A stretch of DNA of 64,000 nucleotides, from assembly GCA_019843655.1 (NCBI GenBank), contig JACDQD010000002.1, positions 506,585 to 570,584 on the forward strand, in the 5' to 3' direction. The notes beneath the pieces are model-generated. The model saw only the letters and a list, made by a program, of their open reading frames with translations. It was not told the DNA's origin and did no database searches. Shown here in pieces: positions 45,583-56,194 of this stretch (positions within the stretch are counted from its first letter, which is position 1; every line of letters begins with the position of its first letter). The stretch comes from Lethocerus indicus. Lineage: Eukaryota > Arthropoda > Insecta > Hemiptera > Belostomatidae. The position numbers and the translations under genes were made by a program.

Positions 45583-48500
45583 CAACGGGGATATTTGTTG
45601 AATGCGTTTCTTCGGGGCTGATTTTGTCCCAAATTAATATATCGAATCGGACCGATTCGATTCCAGTAATCTATTTAACGTCGTTTAAGTCATTAGCGAA
45701 GGGGTTTTTCTCTACAGAGCAGTTGCATTTACACATCTGGCCCCGGACTTAATTCGTTTAGCCCTTTCCTAATCCTCTCCCTTCGCTCTTCGCTGTTGTG
45801 TGATTCTCTCTCTCTCTCTCTCTCTTTTGGGTTTATTATTCGGCCCGAAAACCCCGTCGGCGGAATCGTCCTAGCGAGTTATACCCCCGTCGCCCCCCCG
45901 AATTTATAATATTCAGTTCTCCTCCGGCTCGGAAATAATCCGACACTTTAAAGGTTGTGTCGCCTTATATAATTTCTTATATAAGAGTTTAATTTTTAAT
46001 TAACTTTCGCCCCCGGGAGGCAAACCCGGGCCGCCGGGCGAGCAATAAACCCGATGCATATTCAGTGTCGGTCATTTAAATTTTCCCGTTGGGGGCATTT
46101 AAATACCGCTTTTCTGACCGGATTTAATTCAAAGTTTGTGCCCGGCCTCGCTAATTGTGCGACTTTTGTGAGTGTCTTTTGGCCCCTGTGGCGGCTTCAT
46201 TATCCTTTTCCCTTCCTCTTTCTCTCTCTCTTTCTCTCTCCCATCGCCCCTTCCAACCTTCCTTCCATCCCACTCCCACGTGTACAACACGTGGTAATCT
46301 TATATTTCGGGTAAAATTCGGCCGCAATATAATAATCCTCTTTGTTGGGTACATTTCCCAAGATATACTCTTCGAAAATCAACCCTTGAAAAGAGGTCAT
46401 TACATTAAAATCAGATCTGTAAGCGTTTTTCTTTTTTAACCGCCGAATAGTGGCGCACCTACGCTGTCTTACACCGCCCTTTCTTTCGCCCTTCAGTTTA
46501 TTACACCTTTTGTAGGGACCGCACATTTCCCCAGTTCACTTGTTAGGTTGGCGTGTTTGGAAATTGTGCTCGTTCCGGCCGTAGGGTCTGGTTGAAGGGA
46601 CTGTGTAGGGCTTCGTGAAATTGAATAGCTTAAACCTTCAGTTTCTCTTCTACCGCCGAAACACAAACGGTCTTTACCGTCGACCCTTTCCATGTCCTCC
46701 CGTATTTCGTTTGGAAAATTAATTCGCGGGGAGAAACGTTCGTAAACATTTTCATTTTATTTCTCCGAATCAGTTTAATTTCAGACCTGTCGTTAAAGGC
46801 GTAAATCGCGATAGCGTTTCCGTCCGGAAAGAACGGAACGTATTGAGTTCTTGAGTTCGGGACGCATGACAGAACTTCATATCGCCAGACAAAGATACCT
46901 GAAAGTTACCTGAATTTGTAAATTTGGAAAATGAACCGTCCATGCGTGTGTAGCGTTTTAAAGTGTTCTAATTAAAATAGTCAGAATTTGTAAAATACTG
47001 TCCTTTTCTGAATCCTCAACCGATAATAGAAAACACTTTCAAGTGCGTAGTGTCCAGGAGAGTAAGGTACGGGCGAAGTAAGTCCCGGACATCGATCGTC
47101 ACGGATAACAGCAATCGATACTGTATTCTATATCGGGAAAATCAATAGGTAATTCAGCAAGCGCCGAGACCAAAGGCAGGCCGTCGGCAACAGTTTCCAG
47201 TGTGCGGTATATCGCGTATACCTTCTATTATGCGTTTTTTAAATAACTCCTCTTGGAAGAATTCTCGTTCAACAACCGATGTTGCGAAATCTAGAGGATA
47301 TTGTGGTATAGATTATGCCCCGTTTAGTTGTAAATTTCGACAGAATACCGGTTTCAAAAATCAATCTCTTGAAGCGTGTTGACAAAGCCGTTCGCCACCA
47401 AAAAAAAATCTCCATCAGCCCCACCTGTCTATAATCAGATTGTGTCTATTGGTTCGGGAAACGGCCATCCGAAATTGGCTCGAGGCCACGTGTTTAGGGC
47501 CGTCTATAATCCTTATCATTTAAATTTCATAATCGGCGTTGTAATCAACTTGACAAGAATGAGACTTGTGTGAAAATTGGCTATCGCCCTCCTTCATGGG
47601 GGAGGGTATCATTCGTAACTTCTCCTCGGTAAGGAGAAGTCGTACGGCCGTAATTATAGTCCGTTTTAAAATTTATACCGCGCATTATACCGGCGAATTA
47701 ACCCCCACCCACCCACCACCCCCAACAACCCCTTAGCCCCCGTGACCACAGAGTCTGTAGATGGGTGAGCGGGGCCCGCCCATTGCATGCATTACCATTT
47801 CTTTCTCGAATAACAGGTGACAACTGCCCGACCGGCGGTTATTAGTGTTGGGGAAGGGGTGTTTTCCCTTTTGGCACGCATGCCCCGGGGCTGGGGACAC
47901 AGCGGCGCCTTTCGAAACGATTGTCGAGCGAAAAATCCCGACGACGATTTCGAATTCGCGGCTCGTGAAGAAATTTTAATCCGTTTCATTGTTCACTTCA
48001 TTGTCGCGGCACAGTCCTCGAATATGATAAAGTCAGGGGTAACCCACCCTCCGCTACCCTAAATTGAATCGGAGCCGCCTACCTTCCATAAATACTGTTG
48101 GTGGGGGATGAGGGTGCGAAGTGGGGCCCCGAAGGAGGAGGAGGGCGGGGCGGGCGGAAGCGGCTCGGAAATGATTTGCAGGGGATGAAGAATAAGGAAA
48201 AGGTTCGCAGGAGGGGATGTTGGGCTGCTCCCTCCATCCCCTTCCTCATCGCATCGCCGAGAAAACGGCGAAACTGGCAACCGGGCAATAATGAAATTGA
48301 CCGAATTCACATTCGGGACGGATATTAATTTCGACGTTTCTTTTTCAACCCCCGCCTTCGATTGGGGGGTGGGAAGAAACGGGGAAAGAATGCGGAAAGA
48401 ACGGTCCGAACGGCTTCTGGCCATCACTGTTCTGGCAGAATACCGTTAATGAATGTACGGTACCCCGATTTCTGGACGAAGAAGGGGTTGGAGTAGGGCC

Positions 48501-48659
48501 GCCCTTTTGTCAAAGGCGTGAAATAAACCTTCAACCCCTTGTAATTGACCTGTTGTCCTGTACAGCGGAGTATCCTCTTCAGTCGAAAACGTTCAATTCC
48601 CATAACCGACTCGAAAGAATCGACTTAAACAGAAAATTCGGACTCGAAATTGACCTCCT
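45583..48659. other. Non-coding stretch, no gene seen
   Basis: (CT)n tracts at 45804-45824 and 46215-46240. Overlapping frames around 46054-46526 are built on the CT tract. A GTAAGT at 47091 has no convincing acceptor-exon partner. The 110 bp before 48660 may be a more decayed part of the Jockey relic. No gene is supported. Confidence 0.4.
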
Positions 48660-48866
48660 TCGGACCACCCTTAATGCACCCTCCCCCGGGGGTATGTTTC
48701 TGACCGGACAGTCCACCATTACCTCTCAAACATACCCCGACAGTCGACGAAGTCGCGAAATCCCGTTTCCCGAAATTCCACTGTCCCGCCCCTTTCTCCT
48801 CATCCCAATCCACCCCCCCCTGTTCAGTCCCTTTCCCCTTTTATACCCATCCATTATCCCCGCCTA
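48660..48866 (+). pseudogene. Jockey-clade LINE, 3' end (relic 4)
   Basis: CTTAATGCACCCTCCCCCGG followed by GGTATGTTTCTGACC and ACCCCGACAGTCGACGAAGT is closely related to relics 1 and 2. The translated order is LNAPSPGG-YVS (with a frameshift), then YPDSRRS, then a proline-rich tail corresponding to the HPNPLLFSPF segment of relic 2. Stops and frameshifts break it. Confidence 0.7.
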
Positions 48867-49478
48867 ATCACCTCGGACGGTAATTAAATCGTCGGGTGGT
48901 TTCTTTAAGTATCAATTGTACCTATAACTGTACAGTTGATTGTGCAAAATATAAAAAATTCGAAATATTGCATTCCACAAAAAAATACCCTTTCTTCCAG
49001 TTCACGGGGGCGTAAAGTTTCAGTCGGTCTCCCATTTGGCCCTTCGTCATTTTATATCGTCAATGACGTCTATTTTCCCCCGTCCGTTCCCCTTGTACAG
49101 TCGGAATGTGTGAAAGTTATGCTGCTTATTCAATTCTAGCTTTGTACCGATTCTTGAAAATTAATTATTCATGAACTAACTATTCCGTGCCGTCGATTAC
49201 CACTACTGGGCACTCGAGTCCTACCGCCCTTTTATTTACCGACTTTTATTTTCCACCCCACCGCTGTGAAAGGCCGCCCGAAAATGCAACTCGATGAAAA
49301 TAATCGACATTTCACCGGCGGAATGACACTGAAGACGGCGCCCAACCCGAACCCACCTCGTACATAAAATTATTATTGCGTTTATAACTAATTTCTAAAA
49401 CGAAATATAAACGACACTTTCGTTAATATAATGTCTTGTATTGTTATAAATAACGTTGTGTTATTTTTTTATTTTCAG
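48867..49478. other. Non-coding stretch before the candidate microexon
   Basis: No element recognised. The last 60 bp become T-rich (TTATTTTTTTATTTTCAG), as before a splice acceptor. Confidence 0.4.
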
Positions 49479-49513
49479 GGTTTACTGCAATCGGCCGCGG
49501 TGAAGATTACAAC
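49479..49513 (+). CDS. Candidate 35-nt microexon, family not recognised
   Basis: A T-rich tract and ATTTTCAG (to 49478) form a strong 3' splice site; GTGAGT (49514-49519) is a strong 5' splice site. In phase 0 it reads GLLQSAAVKIT plus two bases (AC). Phase 1 has a stop; phase 2 (FTAIGRGEDYN) is also open. Phase 0 matches the codon-boundary end of the exon candidate at 26165-26237, so the two would join cleanly. Length and splice signals are typical of a neuronal or muscle-type microexon, but the protein is not recognised. A MITE begins 57 bp after the donor. Confidence 0.42.
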
Positions 49514-49570
49514 GTGAGTAAATAATTCATATTAAGTGGACGTCTGTGTGTTTTTTTAAAAATTTTCTTA

Positions 49571-49980
49571 TATTGGGGGTACCCAAAAGTAATCGACATT
49601 TTGACATTTTATTTCGCTGAAAAAGAAACTTTAGTTTAATATACCTGTTTTGTGGCCTGCGAGAGTTTGGAATACCTCACTGCGCTGTTACTTTCACTTG
49701 TACAGTACAAGTGACAGTGACAGTGCAGTGAGGATGCCCCTCGAAAAACGTCCAAAGTGACAGTAACACAGCGCTACTGAAGATGGCGAGCGGCCGACAA
49801 ACCGGTCTAGCGAAAGACAAACAGAGGCGAGAGGAGACAGAAACATCGCGAATCTACGAAACTTTTAACTATTAATCTACTATATATTCCGCCGCCACTT
49901 TCGTTTCCCCCCTTGAGGAACTCCTCAAGACAAAAATACAATTTTATCAAATCGTCTATTACTTTTGGGTACACCCAATA
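49571..49980 (+). mobile_element. TA-type MITE family E, copy 1, hosting a foldback element
   Basis: Left end TATTGGGGGTACCCAAAAGT followed by AATCGAC; the right end, inverted, reads TATTGGGTGTACCCAAAAGT followed by AATAGACG. That is about 25 matches in 27, with TA at both outer edges, as for Tc1/mariner-type insertions. The inside matches the copies at 28330-28895 and 36940-37085 once the foldback at 49642-49862 is set aside. There is no transposase. Confidence 0.85.
49642..49862. mobile_element. Foldback MITE nested in MITE E
   Basis: Begins TACCTGTTTTGTGGCCTGCG followed by AGAGTTTGG (the inverted outer end of the family). The centre reads GTGACAGTGACAGTGCAGTG and AGGATGCCCC, and the right arm GCGCTACTGAAGATGGCGAG, CGGCCGACAAACCGGTCTAG, GAGGAGACAGAAACATCGCG. 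The left arm core is deleted. Confidence 0.88.
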
Positions 49981-51310
49981 CTTGTATACTTGGTGAAAAA
50001 AAAACCCTTACTCGTTTTACACGAAAATCGATGTCGCATATCGTTTCATAGAGTTGTGACCGTAAGGATAGTTTAATTGGGGGGGGGGAGGGGGGGGGGG
50101 AGGTAGGGACGGCTTTCTAATTTGAATCGCAGTTAGAAATGCAAGGGGGCCGGCCCTACCAGACGTTCCGACCAGCCCTTTAAGTGGCCTCAGTAGCCCG
50201 GACGCTTGATTCAAACGGAGGTCGGGGAATAAAAAGTTTTCCCTTTGGGGAAAATTCTTCAAGTTAATTGGATTCGGTCCTTTTTTTTCAGTTGGCTCGG
50301 GGAGAGAGAGACAGAGAGGGGGATTTTTAAAAAAATAGGTATCTATTTATTTATTTTTTTAAATTGAGTTAATTCCGCCCCAATGAGCTATTGGGAAGAA
50401 CTCCTCCCTTTTTTTTTTCCTCCGACCGAGTAAAATTACACTCGGGTTTTTTTCTTTATCAAATATTTATTTTCTGTCGCGTCTTTCGCATCGACGTTTA
50501 AATGTATTCGAACGTTTTTTTCTTTTCGTTATTTGTGGCCGGTGGGGGAAATTGATTAAAAATAATAGCGAGTATAGTGGTGCCGGTGAAAGGGCCGACC
50601 CTTAAATCGTGGAGTATCTCTTAGGATATCCTCCGTGCGTTTTTACCAAGGGTGGGAGAACGTGCGGGATTCCTCCGGGGGTACGTGCGGGATATTTCTG
50701 GCCGGGAAAAGGGGGTAGCAAGGGTTGGTGGAGTGGGCGTCTCGATTTCGGGTATTCCGGCGCCACCCCTCCCCCACCCTCGCCTTTAACAGAGTCGGCC
50801 ACTCGAATGTCAAATAGTTTTCCGAGAGCCGGCTCCTGGGGTTGTGCTGCCCGCCGCCGAAAATTGCCGCCCCCCCGTTATATGCCGAACACGACCCCTG
50901 CAGTCATACGATATAGGGGGTGGGGACGGCCTTTCCCGTGCTCATGGGGAGGTGTTGGATTCCCCTCGTGTCTGTGGTTGGGGGGCGGGGGTTGGGGGTG
51001 GGGTGGGTTTATGCTACTCCGTGTGCCACGAAAATTTGCCTCGACTTCAAAAAAAAAAAAAAAATCGCCGTCCGGCACACTCTCTGAATCCGAAAATATC
51101 AACCCCTCGGGGCCGTCTGTACCTGCGAGACTGAATTTAATTACTCAGGTGCGCAGTACGGCGTTCAGCTGAGCACATACTTCGCTTGCCGCTTCCGGCA
51201 ACGTGTGGGCCTATCTCCGACCGATAGAGATAATTCCTGGAATCTCATATTCCTGGAGTCTCGTATTCATGAGGACGGGCTGGATTTATTGCACTGGACT
51301 TCGTTCGTTG
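49981..51310. other. Non-coding stretch, no gene seen
   Basis: Contains G-runs (50079-50100), a GA-rich tract (50298-50320), and a G4-type tract (50979-51008). The 187-codon plus-strand frame at 50609-51172 is Gly/Pro/Arg-rich, spans the G-tract and an A-run, and overlaps long frames on both strands, so I do not call it a gene. Confidence 0.45.
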
Positions 51311-51575
51311 TACGGAGTGGTCCAAAAAAATGTATCCACCGTTTAAAAGTCCATAACTTGCGAACTAATTGACTGAGTTGTCTCATTTCTGGTACTGTTA
51401 TAGTTTGTAGTTCCGGCAATCGCTCCATACAAAAGTGTTTGGGCTTATCTCGACGAAAATCCCCCAGACTTAACTCCTCCTGACTTTTACCTGTGTTTTT
51501 AATACGGTTTACAACAACTTTACAGCAAGAATGGTGGCGAATTCAAATCTTGCGTTAATTTTTGGGACACCATAT
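51311..51575 (+). mobile_element. Mariner-like element relic D2 (deleted copy)
   Basis: The left end ACGGAGTGGTCCAAAAAAAT followed by GTATCCACCGTTTAA is the same as in the copy at 11700. The right end is TAATTTTTGGGACACCATAT. Between them 51440-51498 encodes VWAYLDENPPDLTPPDFYLC, which matches the block with the last catalytic Asp (SPDLTPLDFFLW) of arthropod mariner-like transposases, followed by a stop. About 1 kb of the usual element is deleted. Confidence 0.75.
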
Positions 51576-53389
51576 ATGTATATATGGATAGCGGCAGCTC
51601 TGGAAAAGGAAAAAAAAACTATAAACTATTAAAGCTCATATCTACTGTGGACTTGCGTTGTTGGTTGTATAAGTGGTTTAAAAAAGTGTTTTACTCGCGG
51701 GTCCAGATTTTATGTCGGATTAGATTTGACGCTGGATAAGAGTACTGTAAATTTATAGGAATTTAAATATCATCGTATTACAACTTAGCCAGTGTAAAAT
51801 TATTATTATAGACGTGCGAAATTTAAATGTCCATCGGACTTCGAGCGAAGCACTGCTCGAGTTGTCGGTGAAAATACGTGCCCAGCGCTGAATATCATTT
51901 TCAAGTAAATGGGCTCCGTTTTTAATTAGGCTATAGACCTTTCCAGGATTCCCCTTTTATAATCCTGGAAAACGGGACTGGTAACGATTTCATTTGGGAA
52001 TTCCGGTCAAATTGAAACGCCTCTAAAAGGAGTAGGCTAATTGGGCGGCGGCGGGGGGGGGGGCCCAAAGCGCGCGGATTGATCACGAAGCCGATTATCG
52101 GACCCCCCCCCCCCCGTTAAATCGTAAAGAATGCTGTTCCCGGGCGTCGTTTATGTCGATTTGGAAAAGAAAATAATAAAATAAAGAGCTCCGGAATTAA
52201 TTTTTTTCTACTCCCGTATTAGCCGCCGGCCATTAAAACGGTCAGAATGAGATGGGCCCTTGATCTCCTTTAAGTCCCGAGTCCTGACTGGCCGTCATTC
52301 CGGTTCAGGATTCAGATTATTGGACCGACGAAACTTGGAAAAGCGGACTTTCTAACTTCGTCCTGCTACAACAATTTTTTTTACGTGCACGTCTGTTATA
52401 CTCATGTACAAAAAACGCATTTTTTTTTTGTTATTCATTCAACCAAAAGCTCAATATTGTTCTCTGACATCCGAGGAGGGTAGTGGCGGGCCCTTATAGT
52501 ACCCTCAGTATCCGTGACGCCTGTTGTGTTCGGTGTCATGTGCCTGTGTCCTGGAGGACCCCATAACAAGGTATATGAGGCCTATTTCATAATTTCATGA
52601 CCGTTAGGTGTTGCCCTTTAATGAGGCCCTCAGTCGCGTCCTTCCCCCACCCCTCCCCACCCTTCGACGCCGTGATCTCTGACCGCCATTATAGTATCGT
52701 ATATACAGCGTGTATATAATACATACGGCGGAAAGACATACTAATTGAGAGTGTTGGGGGGGGGGGTAGGACTGCCGAACTATTAATTAAAGCCGGGGGG
52801 GTCCTGAGCCACCCCCCCCCACCTACCCTCCAGAATTGCCCCGGATAATATTTCAAGTGGAGTACGCCTCTCCCTCCACCCCCTTCCCACACTTCACCCC
52901 CGGACCATCAGTTATCGTCGGCCCTTATCGGTACCTACACCCCACCACCCCCGCCTTCTCAGACCCCGGCTTCTCTCTCTATATCCCTTTTGATTATACC
53001 TCTCTCTTCTCTCTCTCTGTCTCTCTCCATTCCTCGCCCATTCTCTCTCTCTCTCTCTGTCTCTCTATTCATCATTAATGCTAATATATCCGAGGTTGGT
53101 AGGTAGTTGGAGGATGGGGGTGGGGGGCAATTAAAGCCCCCCACCGGTTGGTGGAGTGCGGCCTTACCCTTACCCCCTTTACACCCCCCACACTTGAGTC
53201 TCAATCCCGAGTATTAACACTATTGATATTAACCCAGTACCGGCCGTGACCCCCGCCCCATCCCCCGTATCACCCCCTTTTGCGAAAAATAACCCAATCT
53301 CTTTACCGACTTCGTCCCCACGAGTGGGCGAAACGTCGATTATAGGTAAATATCGAAAATTGCCGAATGTAGCGTTCTGCAGGGTCAAT
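51576..53389. other. Non-coding stretch, no gene seen
   Basis: Contains G- and C-runs (52050-52062, 52105-52116, 52757-52767) and a long CT-rich tract (52974-53069). No gene is supported. Confidence 0.45.
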
Positions 53390-53492
53390 ATTGGGTTGAC
53401 AACTGAGTAATCTGCGGCGTTGTTGGCATATTTTTAAATTAGTCAACATCTTTGCACAGATAAGATTCTTCGATACGTTATATGTATAACGT
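53390..53492. mobile_element. Mariner-type MITE relic, subfamily B copy 2
   Basis: Starts TTGGGTTGACAACTGAGTAA, close to the mellifera mariner end, and contains AACATCTTTGCACAGATAAG followed by ATTCTTCGATACGTTA, shared with 9960-10085. Confidence 0.6.
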
Positions 53493-56168
53493 TAAAATTC
53501 AATATTAAAGTGTCATAATTTTCTGTACGCTCGAAATAAATAAATAACACCGAGTGTTAATTACTGAGTATAGAATTTCGGTTGAATACCGAGTGTGTGA
53601 TAAAGATGGTGCTGAAGAGTCTAACCCACGTTAGGAGAACCGCGAATTCAGTTTTCCTCGATGCCGACTCGTGAGGAGAACGCGTCTGTCCTGTTTATAT
53701 TGAAGTAATAAACCGATTCAATGGGGTAGGACCCCGTTTCGTCTGTAGTAATAATTGGGCCGAATTGTTACTAGTGACGAGCCGCCGTGTAAACAACGGG
53801 CTCCGCATTTTAATGGGCCCCCCCCCCATCAGCTTTCATTGTCACTGAAACTACATCTGAATTGTTACGACGGCGTTTAGTAGCGCGTTGAAAATTCAAA
53901 TTCCACCCCTCCACCGCCACCCCGCCCCCGGCCCGCTACCCTTTTCCACAATTGTATCAGTGAAAAATATTCACTTTATTCGCCGTTAAGAGATTATTAT
54001 ACGGTCCCTATGTATAGTAACGAGGCTGTTGGCCTTTTTATGCCCGTTCTCATCATGTCCCGTGGGTTATTTTGTACGGACTTTTTCCCAATTCATTCCC
54101 TCTTGTGGTCAGTACATGCTCTCAAATACTGCCCGGTAACTGATCATTTAATACTTTTATTAAAAGGAGTGGGAAAACACTCCTCGATATTACGAGTACT
54201 TCGTGAGCCGCGAGCGAATACATTTCTCTGTACATCAAATTAATACTTGTCAGGAAAAATCGAATGAACCTGAAGAAATAAATAATAGGCTTGAAGCCAC
54301 TATCTGTAATTTAGCTTTATCTCAATTAAATACTATAAAAAAATTCTATGTTTGCCAGGATTTGGAGCATTATGAATCGTAATGTATTCTCTCGCTTATT
54401 CGGTTCAGGTATTTCGTTCGCACGCATCCTGTTAGCATAGCAAATTGGCTATTAACTATAGGGCAATATTTTTTTTTCATATTCCGCCCTCTACAAAAAC
54501 GCGTTATTCGCTTTTTTAGCATTGAGTTCATTTTAACGATCAAGCGATCTCGTTTTAGTTGACTAATGCGACCGCCCATTCTGTTTACAAGGGGGGCCAC
54601 TTCGCACGCCCGGAAATACTATGTTTTATTATACAGATAAAGTCTGTCTCCCTCCTTCTCCCTCTCTCCCTCTCTCCCTCTCCTATTCCCGTATCCCTCT
54701 ACGTTGTAGGGATATTATAGTTAACAAGGCATGAAACCGTCCACGGGCGAACGAACCTCGCATTTTAATGGGATCCTCCTCAGTTGGCGAGGGCCGTGTT
54801 GGGGGGGAAAAACGCCTCAAATATACGGCCAATTATTTATCTCTCGAGTACACGGGAAAGATACATCGATACATTGATCTCGTTAAAAAAAAAAAAATTC
54901 ACTTATCTCCAGGACTGGGGCTCGCAAAGACGGGATATTCATTCGGGGCTTCATTCAGGAAATTTATTATTCATTTCAACATATGCTGTTTCTTGGAGCG
55001 TTAATACTCTTTCAAATTATCAGTAAATGTTGTGGGAGGGGGGGGGTTTCCGAATGTTTATTATAAATCGCTTAAAATAAATCGCCTGGATAATTTTTAA
55101 GTCTTGTCAAGTGAAACGTTTCTTGATGTCGGTTGAACTTTGCAACTTTGCGTGGTTATATAAACGTTTTTCATTCCAATCATGAAAACTGGCGAACGAC
55201 CCAATCAAGAGACACATCTTCTTATCACTAATCGTAAATCGTTTTTCCGATCGACTTAGGGGAAAAGCCGAGTGGAACCGAATCCGGCTGCTTAGCGTTC
55301 TCGTTAATATTTTCTCAGGCTGGTTAATTGTCCGTTTGGCGCACGGCCGTGAGCGTTTTTTAGCGGGCGGCGTTAACGTTGACCGTCTTATTAGAAGCGG
55401 CAATTAACAGTCGGGAGGGTTGTTTCGCGATTTTATTTCTTATAAAGGCCACGATTCCGCCCCTACTCCCCTCTTCCGCAACCCCGATCAACGACCGTCG
55501 TCTCTCTCTCTCTCTCTCTACATTTTGACGTTCTTCTTGACGCCAAATATCCGATTATCAGCCGTCACGTCGGAGAATTAATAGCCGATTAATAGAAAAA
55601 AAAAAAATCCCGAATCACATCCAACTGACAGAACGTCAAAACCCGATATAAAATTTCTAGGCCAATGTCGGAGTCGGAAGGCGACTCACGCGAGCCCTTC
55701 GGGGCCCAAACAGCTTGATTTAAATATAACTCACGCGGCAATATCAACACACCTTAATACGGGAACTGGACGTTTTTTCAGAAATTTTCTGGGTTTTTTT
55801 TTCTCTCTCCCTGTTATCGAAATCTGTCATCGTGATAACACCAACTGTTGGTAGGTGGCGAGCGCTGTTTGTATTGAAACAAAAACTACCAACAGCATTG
55901 TAGTGTTGTATCTCACAGTTGTTGCTACAGACGAATTTAGAGGTACACCTGAAGGGGGGCGGGGGCGGGAGCGTTTGATGAATGTGTCCTGCCGGCGGTC
56001 CTCCCCCGTTTAGAGGTGACATTAATAATTTATATTTTACCTGTTGCCGTAGAACGACTTTTATCGTTTGTCCGGCGTACGCCCCCCCTCCCCCGTGAAG
56101 AGAAATATTGGCCGGGGGGGTCAACCGACTGGTTCAAAGGTCGGCAACCGTGTCGATTCCTTTGTATT
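53493..56168. other. Non-coding stretch, no gene seen
   Basis: CT-rich tracts at 54645-54685 and (CT)n at 55500-55519. Open frames at 54010-54243 and 54370-54600 have ordinary composition but no recognisable family or splice context. Confidence 0.4.
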
Positions 56169-56194
56169 CGGTTGGCAACTAAATAATTGCGGAT
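56169..56194. mobile_element. Solitary mariner-type terminus
   Basis: CGGTTGGCAACTAAATAATT followed by GCGGATT is the mellifera-type end, but the subfamily A interior does not follow. Confidence 0.6.

Noticed and set aside
47091..47096. GTAAGT donor-like site
   Set aside because: The candidate exon before it has only weak acceptors and short or interrupted frames.
49783..49880. Foldback right arm contains an ATG in a good context (GAAGATGGCG) with a short Arg-rich frame
   Set aside because: The frame differs between copies because of small indels and has no conserved length, so coding is unlikely.
50609..51172. 187-codon open frame, the longest in the window
   Set aside because: It is Gly/Pro/Arg/Trp-rich, crosses a G-tract and a poly-A run, and overlaps long frames in other phases.
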